NCBI GenBank assembly: GCA_024291935.2
Contig: CM044317.1
Coordinates: 20,792,230 to 20,856,229 of the forward strand
Direction of reading: 5' to 3'
DNA from: Okapia johnstoni
Lineage: Eukaryota > Chordata > Mammalia > Artiodactyla > Giraffidae
Length of the DNA stretch: 64,000 nucleotides
Shown here piece by piece: positions 46,438 through 58,430 of the stretch; the first letter of the stretch is position 1; each line of letters opens with the position of its first letter. The notes below the pieces were generated by a model. The model was not told where the DNA came from. It did not search any database and saw only the letters and a program-made list of their open reading frames with translations. A program made the position numbers and the translations under genes.

Positions 46438-46695
46438 TGCTGAAGCTGAAACTCCAATACTTCGACCAACAGATGCAGAGAACTGACTCATTTGAAAAGA
46501 CCCTGATGCTGGGAAAGATTGAAGGCAGGAGGAGAAGGGGACGACAGAGGATGAAATGGTTGGATGGCATTACCGACTGGATGGACATGAGTTTGAGTAA
46601 GCTCTGGGAGTTGGTGATGGACAGGGAAGCCGGGAATGCTGCAGTCCATGGGGTCACAAAGAGTCAGACACAACTGAATGACTGAACTTAACTGA
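46438..46695 (+). mobile_element. BovB 3' terminal fragment, opposite orientation
   Basis: Plus-strand peptide [20 protein letters not shown] and [19 protein letters not shown]. It begins about 45 bp after the minus-strand BovB. Confidence 0.92.
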
Positions 46696-47033
46696 GTATT
46701 TCTGACAGCTGTGAATATCATAAAAATCAAAGAAAGTGTGAAAAACTGCTACAGCCTAGAGCATCCTAAGGAAACCTGACAACTAAATGTATGTGGTATT
46801 CCGGATGGGATCCTGGGACAGGAAAAGGCCTTTCAGTAAAAACTAAGGAAATATGAATAAAGTATGGACTTCTTTACATATCAAGATTAGTGCATGAATT
46901 ATGATGATGTACCATACTTAATTGTACAATGATAATAATAGGGGAAAATGGGAACAAGATTCATGGAAACTCTCTTATTATCTTTGTAATTTTTTTCTGT
47001 AAATCTAAAACCATTTGGAAAAAATTAAGTTAA

Positions 47034-47870
47034 GGGACTTTCCTGGTGTTCCAGTGGTTAAGAATGTGCCTTCTACTGTTTACAATAGCTAGGACATGGA
47101 AGCAACCTAGATGTCCATCAGCAGAAAAATGGATAAGAAAGTTGTGGTACATATATACAATGGAATATTACTCAGCTATTAAAAAGAACGCATTTGAGTC
47201 AGTTCTAATGAGGTGGATGAAACTGGGGCCTATTATACAGAGTGAAGTAAGTCAGAAAGAAAAGCACCGATACAGTATATTAACGCATACATATGGAATT
47301 TCGAAAGATGGTAACAAGGACCCTATATGCAAGACAGCAAAAGAGACACAGATGTAAAGAACAGACTTTTGGACTCTGTGGCCAACGATGAGGGTGGGAT
47401 GATTTGAGAGAATGGCACTGAAACATGTATATTACCATATGTGAAATAGATGACCAGTCCAAGTTCAATGCATGAGACAGGGCACTCAAAGCCAGTGCAC
47501 TGAGACAACCTGGAGGGATGGGATGGGGGGGGGGGTGGTTCGGGACACGGGGAGACATGTACACCCATGGCTGATTCATATCAACGTATGGCAAAAACCA
47601 ACACAATATTGTAATTAGAGTCCAATTAAAATTAATTAATTAATTAAAAAAAAAAAAGAATGTGCCTTCCAATGCAGGGGAGACAGGTTCGATCCCTGCT
47701 CTGGGAAGATCCCACACGCTGTGGAGCAACTAAGCCTGCTCACCACAACTACAGAGGCCACTCACTCTAGAACCCATGAGCCATAGCTAGAGAGAAGCCC
47801 AGGCACCACAATGAAAAATCCTAGGTGCTGCAACTAAGACTGGATGTAGCCATAAATAAATAAATAAAAT
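47034..47870 (+). mobile_element. CHR-type SINE carrying a nested bovine L1 3' end
   Basis: SINE head at 47034-47073 (GGGACTTTCCTGGTGTTCCAG) and remainder at 47670-47870 (GGTTCGATCCCTGCTCTGGG, CATAAATAAATAAATAAAAT tail). The L1 body is 47074-47655 (ATGGAATATTACTCAGCTAT, GCCAACGATGAGGGTGGGATG, G10 run near 47526, A tail). L1 target duplication AAGAATGTGCCTTC at 47060-47073 and 47656-47669, perfect. Confidence 0.93.
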
Positions 47871-48094
47871 AATAAAGTTCATTTTAAAGATGAAGCAAAG
47901 TAAGAGACATGAAGGGTGCTATAAGAACTGAAGAAAATGGGTTTAATGCAAAGGCCTCTAAGATAAAACAGTTCAGGGAGGAAGCAAGGTAAGTATTTTG
48001 ACGATTTGAAGCCGAGGGATCTGCAGATGTAAAGGCTCTCAGATGTCAAGCATATAGGATCCTGGAGCAATACCACTGTGGTAGGGAAAGAATG

Positions 48095-49920
48095 AATGGG
48101 GAAGAGTGATAACTGGTGAGAGTGGGTGGGGTGTAGAGCATGTAGGGCCTTGGTGGGCTTGATAGTTTTTAAATTTTACTTTGATTAAGAAGGGAAGACA
48201 TTGGAAATTTTTTAACAGAGGAGTAACCTGATGTGGCTTTTTTTGTTGTTTAGTCTACTGTTGTATTGAGAATAGATTAAGGGACAAGAATGGAAGTAGG
48301 CCAGCCAGCTAGGAAGCTGTGATGATTAATTTTATGTGTCAACTTGATTGGGCCCAGGTTGCTCAGGTATTTGGTTAAACATTATTCTGTTTAACCCTCT
48401 GTACATATATGAGAGTGTTTCTAGATGAGATTAACATCTAAATCTATAGACTGAGCAAAGCAGATTGTACTCCTCAGTGTGGGTGGGCCTCATCCAATCT
48501 GTTGAAGGCCTGAATAGAACAAAAAGCAGGGTAAGACAGCATTTGTTCTCCCTAGGCCTGCCTGTCTTTGAGCTAGGACATCAGTTGTCTCCTGACTTCA
48601 GACTTGATCTCAAACTGAAACTTAGGCCATTCGCTTTCCTGCTTCTCAGACCCTTGGACTCAGACTAGAATTACACTATCAACTTCTCTGGGTTCCAGCT
48701 TGTCATCTGCAGATCTTGGGACTGTTCAGCCTCCATAATCACGTGAGCCAATTCCTTCTATCTCAGTCTCTGGATATAGATATATCTCCTATTGGTTCTG
48801 TTTCTGCAGAAAACCCTGACTGACACAAAGCATGACAGTGGAACTGGTGAGAAGTGGGCAGGTTCTGGATTTATACCCAAGGAGAGGCTGAGAGGACTGA
48901 CTGATTAATTGGATGTGGGGTGAGAGAGAGAGAGAGGAGTCAAGCATGAGTCAAGGGTTTTCCTTGGAGCAACGAGAGGAACGAGGTTCCTTAGACTGAG
49001 ATGAGGAGTCTGCCTGGGAAGCAAATTGTGGGGATTGAGGGAGGGGAGGGGAGGTTTGTGGGGACTAACAGCTCCGTTTTGGACACTTGAAGTTTGGAGT
49101 GTTAAGTTGTCAAAAATATCAGTTGGATTGGTGAGTCTGGGATGATGGTTTCAATCTGGAAGTCTTCAGCACACAGAATTTAGATGTCTGAAGTCGGAGT
49201 CATAGAGTACTCCAAAGTTTAGAGGTCAGGAAGATGAAGAACAAGAAAGGAGAATGAGAAGGTGTAATCAGTGAGATAGGAGGTAAACTGATAAAGAATG
49301 TTCCAGAAGCCAAATGAAAAAAATATTTCAAGAGTGGTCAATTCTATGAAAGGCTGCTAAAGTGGGTAAAATAAGGATTGAAAACTGAGCAATGGGCTTT
49401 GCATATGGAGGTCGGTGGCAAAATCGATAAAGGTTCGGTGGTGTGTGATGACCAATGCTTCTGTGGAGCGCAGAGAGAAAAACAAGAGAGTAAATGGAGA
49501 CAGAGAAATGGGGCAATAGCTGGAAGGAAAAGTATGGTCAAGGGAAAATTTTAGGCAGAATGTACGGGCACAGATGCTACTGAATGTGGAAACAGGAACA
49601 AGTATTATCAATGAAGAAGGAAGGTCATCAGCTGAGAGTGAGGAGTAAGAGGAAGTTGGAGAAGAGAAGAGAAAGTAGGAAATAGCATCTTGGGACAGGG
49701 AGAGAGCAAATGGACTTTGAAAATATAGTCAGATGGTTAAGTGGTACTAAGTTCATTTGAAGTCGAGGATCATGAATGTAAAGGGAGACCAGTTGGTATA
49801 ATTGTGTTTTCACGAACTTCATGTGCCTACTTGGGCAGAGGTCCAGAGATAACCAGAGTTTGGAGCTGCCAGATGAATATGTTAGAGACGACAGGGACCA
49901 GAGTGTTGAGGGTCTATCCA
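48095..49920 (+). mobile_element. Ancient interspersed repeat, family not assigned, interrupted by MLT2
   Basis: Pieces at 48095-48316 (GTAGGGCCTTGGTGGGCTTG, GAGGAGTAACCTGATGTGGC) and 48840-49920 (TTGGATGTGGGGTGAGAGAG, CTGATAAAGAATGTTCCAGA, GAGCAATGGGCTTTGCATAT) follow one collinear old mammalian repeat known to me by sequence but not by certain name. Confidence 0.45.
48317..48835 (+). mobile_element. MLT2-type ERVL solo LTR
   Basis: Solo LTR of an old endogenous retrovirus: starts TGTGATGATTAATTTTATGTG, contains GTGGGTGGGCCTCATCCAAT and CAGCCTCCATAATCACGTGAG, ends CCTGACTGACACA. No internal viral genes nearby. Confidence 0.9.
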
Positions 49921-50262
49921 AGGGAATGATTGTAATTCAGGACCACGGCATCTAAACCGAGCAAGGGAAGGAGAGAGGACATGAATGATAGTGATGAGGC
50001 CATGTGAAAAGATATTAGGCCCATGGATCAGAAGATCCAGGGTATCAAGAAATTGCTGCAGTTGAGACGGAGGCGGTTAGACAGATTCAGGTGGAAAAAA
50101 TTGAAGTTGGTTGTCAGAGAGCAGACTATGAAGGGATGCAGATATTGATAATGGCAAGATCTAGACTGACTTGGTTCTCTGAACTTGGCCTGACCACTCT
50201 GGCTAGGCTCCCAGATAGGTCTTCTATATTTATAGACATTTTTCTGGAGATGTTGGCTCTCA

Positions 50263-50415
50263 CCTCCAGTCTGAATTTTTTTTTAATTCTTCTTTATTTA
50301 TCTCTTGGCTGTACTGCACAGCAAGGGGGTATCTTAATTCCCTAACCAGGGAACCAGAGTCCCCATGGCGTCTTAACCACTGGATCACCAGGGAAGTCTC
50401 CCTCCAGTCTGGATT
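50263..50415 (-). mobile_element. CHR-type SINE with 15-bp target duplication
   Basis: Antisense SINE 50278-50400 ending GGATCACCAGGGAAGTCTC. Flanks CCTCCAGTCTGAATT (50263-50277) and CCTCCAGTCTGGATT (50401-50415). Confidence 0.9.
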
Positions 50416-51023
50416 CTTTGAGCCATTAGTACTTTAGGGCAAAGCTTTATCTAAAGCAGGGCAAGCACTTGAAGAGGGGCACAACTGCCACATAAAGGCT
50501 CACCCCCTGGATACTGCGTACATCATCTTGTGTACCACTGCCATCCCTCACTGGAAGGGCTCATAAACCCATTCAGTCTCAATGTTAGATCATCTATAAA
50601 TAGTCATTTTACTTTACTTTTTTAAATGATAGTTGACTTATGACATTCTGCCAACATCTGCTATACAGCAATCTCTCCTTTCATACAATATTATAAATAG
50701 TCATCTTATATCCCTACACCGTGTAGCAATCACCAGCTCCCGTTTCTCTTTTCTATGCTAATTTACAAATTACTTGAGGACAGGTGTTTAACTTATCTTT
50801 TTACAACTGTGATAAAATGTATGTGACATAACATTTACCATTGTGGCCATTTAAAACATTAGTTGGTTACATTAAGTACATTCACATTGTTATGCAACCA
50901 CCACCATCCATTTCCAGCACTTTTTCATTTTCCCTAACTGACAACTCTGTATCCGTTAAATACTAACTCCTCATTCCCCCTCTCCCTAGCCCCTGGCACC
51001 CACCACTTTACTTTCTGTCTCTG

Positions 51024-51317
51024 ACTACTCTGAGCTGCTGCTGCTAAGTCGCTTCAGTCGTGTCCAACTCTGTACGACCCCACAGATGGCAGCCCACCAG
51101 GCTCCCCTGTCCTTGGGGTACTCCAGGCAAGAACACTGGAGTGGGTTGCCATTTCCTTCTCCAATGCATGAAAGTGAAAAGTGAAAGTGAAGTCGCTCAG
51201 TCGTGTCCGGCTCTTCGAGACCCCACAGACTGCAGCCTACCAGGCTCCTCCGTCCATGGGATTTTCCAGGCAAAAACACTGAAGTGGGGTGCCAGTGCCT
51301 TCTCCCTAACTACTCTA
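51024..51317 (-). mobile_element. BOV-A2 SINE inside L1
   Basis: Dimer beginning CTGCTGCTGCTAAGTCGC. ACTACTCT at 51024-51031 and 51309-51316 is the target duplication. Confidence 0.9.
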
Positions 51318-51513
51318 GAGACCACAAATAAGTAAAACTGTGCAGTAGTTGCACTTTTATAACTGGCTTATTTCAATCTGTATAATGGCTCCAAGGTTTA
51401 TGCATGTTATAACATGTGTCAAAATCTTCCTTTTAAAGACTGAATAATATTTTTTTCAGTCTCTGCCTTCATTTTTCTGAGGTAGAGACCCAGAAGTGCA
51501 ATTGCTGGATCAT

Positions 51514-51976
51514 ATGGTAATTCTTCCCTTCATGGATCACAGCCTTGTTGTGGCAAAGGGGCTTGTGTAACTCAATGAAGCTATGAGCCATGCTGTGTAG
51601 GGCCACTTAAGATGGATGGGTCCTAGTCGGAGTTCTGACAAAACGTGGTCCACTGGAGGAGGGAATGGTAAACCACTGCAGCATTCTTGCCGTGAGAACC
51701 CCATGAGCAGCATGAAAAGGCAAAAAGATATAATGTAGGAAGATGAGCCCCCAGGTCAGAAGCTGTCCAACATGCAAGGGGCAATTACTAAGAGCTCCAG
51801 AAAGAATGAAGCTGCTGGGCCAAAGCACAAATGATGCTCAGTTGTGGATGTGTCAATGGACATGAATCTGAGCAAACTCCAGGAGATACTGAAGGACAGG
51901 GAAGCCTGGTATGCTGCAATCCACGGAATCTCCAAGAGTTGGACACAACTTAGTGACTGAACAACAAAATGGTAAT
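51514..51976 (+). mobile_element. Internally deleted BovB inside L1
   Basis: 51522-51855 matches the BovB 5' part (CTTCATGGATCACAGCCTTG, CACTGGAGGAGGGAATGG, CTCAGTTGTGGATGTGTC). It then joins directly to the 3' terminal ~110 bp (AATGGACATGAATCTGAGC to TTAGTGACTGAACAAC). ATGGTAAT flanks it at 51514-51521 and 51969-51976. Confidence 0.88.
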
Positions 51977-52100
51977 GCTATTTCTTCTGGGATCATTATC
52001 CTTTTTTCCACAACAGCTGCACTACTTTACATTCACACAGCAAAGCATGAGTGTTCCAAATTTTCCACTTCTTTGTTAACACTTGTTATTTTCATATAAC

Positions 52101-52555
52101 CTATCTTTAATTTCCTCTCTATTTGACATCCTGCTGGGCCCATGATGTTGCATGAGTAAATAAATAACTGTTAAGTCTGTAGAAAAGGGAAATGAGATTA
52201 AATGAATCAACTTGTATTCAGCAAGCCCCACCTCATACATATTGTTCTTATTGTAGCCACATGTGACTCTTTAAATTTAAATTAATTAAACCTAAAGCAG
52301 ATTTTAAAATTCAGTTCATCAGTCTCATTACTGACATGTCATCATAATAACTTGTGCTTATTAGTGTCTAATATATCAGTCAGTACAGAATAGAACATTT
52401 CCATTATTGCAGACAGCTCTTTAGCTACTGTGTTGGACAGCACTTTCTAGATCCTGGTAGCCACTTATTCTTTGTCTCACTAATTATATTTGAATAAGTT
52501 TTCCCAGAACTGGATAACTAAAGTTTAATATAAAAATCCTTCTTTAATAAGAGAG
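52101..52555. other. Intergenic stretch, nothing secure
   Basis: AT-rich; GTAAATAAATAACTGTTA near 52157 hints at an L2 terminus, too short to call. Confidence 0.35.
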
Positions 52556-52885
52556 GAAGTTGTTGTTGTTGTTGTTCAGTCACCCAGTCATGTCCAACTG
52601 CAACCCAATGGACTGGAGCCCTCCAGGCTTCCCTGTCCCTCACCATCTCCCAAAATTTGCCCAAGTTCATGTCCATTGCATCAGTGATGCCATCCAGCCA
52701 TCTCATCCTCTGATGCCCTCTTCTCCTCTGCCCTCAATCTTTCCCAGCATCAGGGACTTTTCCAATGAGTCAGATTTTTCACATCAGATGAACAAAATAC
52801 TGGAGCTTCAGCTTTAGCATCAGTCCTTCCAAGGAATGTTGAGGATTGATTTCCCTCAAAACTGACTTGTTGGATCTTCTTCAGA
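52556..52885 (-). mobile_element. BovB 3' fragment
   Basis: Starts with (GTT)n and TCAGTCACCCAGTCATGTCC; carries several small deletions relative to the other copies. Confidence 0.9.
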
Positions 52886-53061
52886 GTAAGGGAAGTACAC
52901 TGCCTAAAATGTCTGTGGCTTTTTAGTACATAAATGGCTACTCTGTGAATTCTCCCAAATTTTGTGTTTAAATATTAATTTGGACTTTTGGTGAGCATGT
53001 GGTTCTGTTATTCTGGATGATTACCTTTATGAACACAGACATAAATTATTTAAGTTTTTTA

Positions 53062-53182
53062 AATTTTTTTTTGGCCACACCATGCAACATGCAGGATCTT
53101 AGTTTGCTGACCAGGGATCAAACCAGTGTACTCTGCATTGGAAGGCAGACTCTTAACCACTGGACTACCAGGGAAATCCCTA
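53062..53182 (-). mobile_element. CHR-type SINE
   Basis: T9 tail, GGCCACACCATGCAACATGC, ending GGACTACCAGGGAAATCCC. TATTTAA on both sides. Confidence 0.88.
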
Positions 53183-53259
53183 TTTAAATCTTTCTTTCCA
53201 TCCTTTAAACTACTTACCTACTAAACCATAAATTTTGAAAAACATTCTCAGATTCACAG

Positions 53260-53365
53260 TGGAAATTGTGTCCATTCTACTTATTACTATTTACCCAAAG
53301 TCTAGCACAATACCTCAGACATTGGAGACTCTCAATAAATATATGTTAAATAATGAATTAATAAA
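53260..53365 (+). mobile_element. L2 3' end
   Basis: AAGTCTAGCACAATACCTCAG and CAATAAATATATGTTAAATAAT. Confidence 0.7.
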
Positions 53366-53885
53366 TGACCAACGTAAGCCCCAAGTGGAACTTGGGGGAG
53401 CTCAGGGCAAGGAGAGAACATTTTAGAGGGTGATGCTTTACGGGAACATGGAATATAATGTTCTTTTATCCTACTGTTGATTTTTTGGAGGCCAAGAATG
53501 GACTATTCTAACAGGCTCCTGTGCCCTTTTGGCTTTCCTTGGGTTTGGCCAGAAGGGAAGTCCTGCAGGAGAGCAGAAGCAGGGGATGAGGTCAGGGAAT
53601 TTACTCTAGACAGAAGGGCTATCTGTGTCCGTGTCCCTCAGCATAAGCTCACTCTTCCTCCGAGGTGGTCTGTTCTACGTGATTCCCTCTCCCTCGGTTC
53701 CGGGTACCCTGGGATATGACAGCCCAGAGGTCCCTTTCAGTTCCCTCTCTGCTCACACCTTTACAATAGTACCCTTATTTATAAACCTTCCTTGAATTAT
53801 TTTAATTTGAATGTGCCATCACTTTCACATTGAGACCCTAACTGACACAGCATCTTTAAATGGTAGCTAGAGCATAGGTATTGTT

Positions 53886-54087
53886 GTTTAGTTGCTAAGT
53901 AACCAACCATTTTTGACCCCATGGATTGTAGCCTGCCAGGCTCCTCTGTTCATGGAATTTCCCAAACAAGAACACTGAAGTGGATTGCCATTTGCTTCTC
54001 TAAGAGATCTTCCTGACCCAGTGATTGAATCAAGGTCTCCTGAACTGGCAGGCAGGTTCTTTACCACTGAGCCACCAGAGCATAGAA
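53886..54087 (-). mobile_element. Bov-tA SINE
   Basis: Antisense: GTTTAGTTGCTAAGTAACC to CTGAGCCACCAGAGCA. AGAGCATA lies on both sides. Confidence 0.88.
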
Positions 54088-54527
54088 CCTGAATCTGCTC
54101 TGAAATGTTTATACCCACAGTCTATGAAAAATGTTCCCTGATGATATTTTCAACTTCTTATTTAAATCCACTGGTCAGCTTTTCAAAGAAACAATGCTGT
54201 ATGTCATATGAAATAAATTTTTCTCTAGTACACTCAGACTAGAAAAATATTCTCAGATTCACATCCAAATCTTTTTGCATATAGCTTATCTACATAAAAT
54301 GTAATATATGGAAATACAGAAATAAGACTTTATAAAGTAAATAGGTAAATTTTTAAGATTTCAAATATCCAGTATTTATTAAGCTTTTTTTTTAACACAT
54401 TTATTTATTTTTCTCAAATAAGCTTTTTAAAGGTAAATGAGGAAATTGGTACCTCATTACTTCAAACAAGCCATTGTTATTCAATATACACAGCATATAG
54501 GACAACAGAGTTTCTAACCCTTTCCTG

Positions 54528-54875
54528 TACACTGAATGTTTCTGTCCCTCTGAAATTCATATGTTAAAACCCAATTCCTATGTGATGGTATTGGGAGGTG
54601 ATGAAGTCACAAACATAGAAACCTTAAGAACATGATTAGTACCCTTATAAAAAAAAGCCCCAGGAAACTCTCTTGCCCCTTCTGCTATCAGAGGATAGAG
54701 CAACAAGATAGCCATCCATGAACCAGGAAGCAAGCTCTCATCAAATACCAAATTCATCACTACCATGATATAATACTTCCCAGCCTCCAAAATTGTGAGA
54801 AATAAATTTCTGTCATTTATAAGACACTCAGTCTGAGTATTTTTGTATACCGTTTAGCCGAAACAGATTAAGACA
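54528..54875 (+). mobile_element. MaLR LTR (MST/MLT type)
   Basis: Solo LTR of an old retrovirus-like element: CTGAAATTCATATGTTAAAAC, GTGATGGTATTGGGAGGTG, CAGCCTCCAAAATTGTGAG, AACAGATTAAGACA. Confidence 0.88.
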
Positions 54876-54957
54876 CCTTGGAAGCTCAAGATTTAAATGT
54901 ACAAATATTAGCAAATAACAGATCATTAAACAAAATAAACCCCATAATACTAACATG

Positions 54958-55140
54958 TCAAAGTCGCTCAGTCATGTCCAACTCTTTGTGACCCCATGGA
55001 CTATATGTAGCCCCCCAGGCTCTTCTGTCCATGGAATTCTCCAGGCAAGAATAATAGAGTGGGTAACCATTCCCTTCTCCAGGGGATCTCCCCGACCCAG
55101 GGATTGAACCTGGGTCTCCCACATTGAGGGCAGGTTCATA
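54958..55140 (-). mobile_element. Bov-tA SINE
   Basis: AAAGTCGCTCAGTCATGTCC to CCACATTGAGGGCAGGTTC; the terminal head is missing. Confidence 0.88.
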
Positions 55141-55459
55141 TCAAAGATAACCAACACATCATTTGCATCACAAATGTATGAGGTATGCACAACTCAACCC
55201 CATCTGACTGAGGAGGAAAACCACCTTCAAATCTCCTGTCCACTGTCTCAGCACCAGCAAGCAAAGGAACCTCGATCCAAATCTTAGCGTCCAACACAAA
55301 AGTTTATGTTCTTAACTACAAAAAAGTGTCAAAGAGCAACTCAAAGACCACAGAAAAAACAAAAAAGAAAAATTTTCAAAAGCAAATGACTTATTCCAAC
55401 TTGTTATATCAAACTCAAAGTAAGCTTAGAAAAGCTACTAAAAAAAGAAGAGAAACAAG

Positions 55460-55680
55460 AATGCACATATACACACTACTATATACAAAATAGATAACTA
55501 ATAAGGAGAACTCTTTTCAATACTCTGTAATGGCCCATATGGGAAAAGAATCTAAAAAAGAGTGGCCATATGTATAACTGATTCACTCTGCTGTACACCT
55601 GAAACTAGCACAAAGTTGTATTAATAAATCAACTCTACTCCAATAAAAATTTTTGAAATTAAAAAATAAATACAAATATA
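55460..55680 (+). mobile_element. L1 3' end
   Basis: ACACACTACTATATACAAAAT, CTGATTCACTCTGCTGTACAC and CTCCAATAAAAATTTTTG. Confidence 0.85.
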
Positions 55681-55684
55681 CAAA

Positions 55685-57525
55685 AAACAAAAAATGCAAC
55701 AGATATCTCTCTTAGAAAACCAATTTCTTATTTAATAAGCTTATTTTTCTGTGCATGGTACACAAGAAGGGGTAGAAAGTGAGGTTGCAAATTGTACTAT
55801 TTTGGTATTAGTTAAATGTTATCTTTGCTTATAGCTCCTGACATGACACCAGTGTATTTTTAATTTAACAGAAATTGCAAATAAGTGAAAACTTTCTTCT
55901 GATATACTGGCATACTTGTAAGAGGCCTGAAGTTTAGCATGTATTGGCTACTCTATGTATACAAACAGAACATTCTCTGTGAAAGAGAATGGGCTAAAAA
56001 AATCTGAACTAGAGATAGCATAATTGATCTGTTTAATACCTCAATTTTTCTGCAACTGTGATTTTGCCTAACAACTTGCAAAAGTATTTTAAGATGAGAC
56101 TGTTGATAAATGCTCACTTCTGGTAAATCCCTTTTGCACCATAGCCCTGTCCTGAGGAACTGATAAAAGTGAAACAAAAAAGCACCAACAGAAGGTAACA
56201 AATAAGCCATTCCTTTTACAAATGTTTAGCAAATGATGGTTTCGAATTTGAATAATTAAATTAGTTCTCAAAGGTGTAGTGTTCACAAATAGACTAAACA
56301 TTTTTACATCTCTAGTTTATTCATTTAGAAGAATTTGTGCCATCCATTTAGAAACTATAAGCTTCTACAGCAAAAAGCCTTACTTTGTGGTTGAGACGTG
56401 GTCTTCTTTTTTTCCTCGTCATCCATTTCATCCCCTTGCGGCAGCTCCATGTCTTTATTTGTCTTATTTTTGCCTTTAACACATGCTTCAAATGGATGGA
56501 TTCCTTCATCAAGGGTGGTTTATAATTTCTATGAGTTCATAGACCACAACCAGCATTCCTTAGTGATCCTAAAGAAAATGTAAAAGTACAATATTAGCAC
56601 CACAAAAAACAAGTGTGTTTTAAATGATGGGTATTTTAAAGATGAGCTTAGTACAAAAGAGTGATGCAATGAAAATAGACTGAAGTCCGAGCAGGGAAGT
56701 CACAGATTCAGTGGACAGTCTTTCCTTGAGGATACCTGCTCTTGGAATGATGAGCCTGTTGAGGAGACCATGGAGAAGCTGACAGATGTTCCTCGCAGGT
56801 CCACAGCTCCTTACCTTCCTTATGTGTCCCAGTATGAGCGGGAATCCTTGCTAGCAGCTGACATGGTCTTGCGTCACTAGTTCTGGTGTGTTGAAAGCAG
56901 GCCACCCCATCTGATTTCCTAAAACCCTCTTTTCTATAGGCTGACGATGGCAAAGGTCAATTATGAAACAGGAACTTTTGACACAACTCAACATCCCTAG
57001 TCACAAAGAAACATTTACAAAACAAATGTCCCCATGCAAATTGAAATTCCTAATTGATTACAATGTAGATATGAGTGCTGGACGTAATCTATTCACTCCT
57101 TAATTCTTTTATGGTCCTAGCACATCATCTTTCCAGCTTAAGTAAGGAGTACACTGCTCTCCAAGGAAAAAGAATAAATGGCACCTAATGTTGACAAATT
57201 ACTTGAATATAATATAAATACAATGTAGCTTATATAAATATGGCATAAATTCTGTATGACTACAAGTTCTTTAAAAACTATAAAATTTATGCAAATCCAC
57301 ACGTTACAAGTATAAAGTTAATAATATTAAAATAAACAGTATTGATTTAATGTTTTTTTGATGAAGCAAAACCACAAATGTCTATTCCAAAAGTGCATTG
57401 GGGGTGATTTGCATCTCATTTATCTACGAGTCTCTTTATTTTGAAGATAATGCTCATTTGAAAGATTCTCCTTATTATTGCTATGATTTTTCCTTTTAAA
57501 CTATATATTCATCTCGAATCATCAA
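55685..57525. other. Unique intergenic stretch with two protein-like short frames
   Basis: No repeat recognised. On the plus strand 56665-56877 is an open 71-codon frame (includes DEPVEETMEKLTDVPRR). On the minus strand 56358-56519 is a 54-codon frame rich in charged residues (GDEMDDEEKKKTTSQ). Neither has a recognised family or a complete start-to-stop gene structure. Confidence 0.3.
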
Positions 57526-57740
57526 GCCATGATTTTTTTCAGTTTTATTGAGATATAATTGACAAATAGAAATGTAAGAAACAAAGTATACGTGGTGGTG
57601 ATTTGATATATGTATGCATTGTGAAAAGACTCCTACCACCTCATTAATTAACATATCCATCGCCGCACATAATGATCTTTTTTTTTTTTTGATGAGAACA
57701 TTAAAGTTCTATTCTTTTAGCAAATTTCAATTATATAATA

Positions 57741-57949
57741 CAGTTGACCCTTGAACAATATGGTAGTTAGGGGCATCAACCTCCCACACAGTTGAAAATC
57801 AGCATGTAACTTTAATAGTCAGGCTACTGTATCTTCAGTTTCACAGTCAAGTAGTCAACCAACCACAGATTGTGTAATATGCATTTAATTGAAAAAATGT
57901 GTGCATGTGGACCCATGCAGTTCAAACCTTGTTGTACAAGGATCAACTG
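57741..57949. mobile_element. MER2-type (Tigger/pogo) DNA transposon
   Basis: CAGTTGACCCTTGAACAATA at the left and CAAGGATCAACTG at the right form terminal inverted repeats, with TA on both sides, the pogo-class target. Confidence 0.85.
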
Positions 57950-58325
57950 TACAGTGCTATCAACTATAGTCACCATGATTTACACCATGTTTACACATGT
58001 TTTAGTGTAAACATTCATCTCATAGCTGAAAGTTTGTAGCCTTTTACCAACCTTTCCTTATTTTCCCCAACCTGCAGGTTCTGACAACCACTTTTTTAAT
58101 CTCTGTTTCTATGAGATTCCATGTATAAGTGGAATCTTTTCTTTTATTTAGGATTCCACATATAAGTGACACAGTGCAGTAATTGCCTTTCCATGTCCAG
58201 CTTACTTCACTTAATATAATGCCCTCAAGTTCCATCCATGTTGTTGCAAGTGACAGGATTTCCTTCTTTCTCAAGGCTAAATCATATTACAAATTTATTT
58301 TATGTATTATTTATATTTATTATGT

Positions 58326-58430
58326 GTGCTCAGTCACGTGTTATTCTTTGCAACCCATTGGATTGTAGCCCCCCAGGCTCTCCTGTCCTCGGGATTTTTC
58401 AGGTAAGAATACTGGAGGGGGTTGCCATTT
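58326..58430 (-). mobile_element. Bov SINE tail fragment inside L1
   Basis: TGTGCTCAGTCACGTGTTATTC through CTGGAGGGGGTTGCCATTTC. Confidence 0.85.

Larger units (their letters stand above)
50800..52100 (-). mobile_element. Old L1 (L1M type), antisense, carrying two insertions
   Basis: L1 blocks 50800-51023 (CATTAAGTACATTCACATTG..), 51320-51521 (AACTGGCTTATTTCAATCTG, CAGAAGTGCAATTGCTGGAT) and 51969-52100 (CAGCTGCACTACTTTACATTC). Interrupted by BOV-A2 and by a deleted BovB. Confidence 0.85.
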
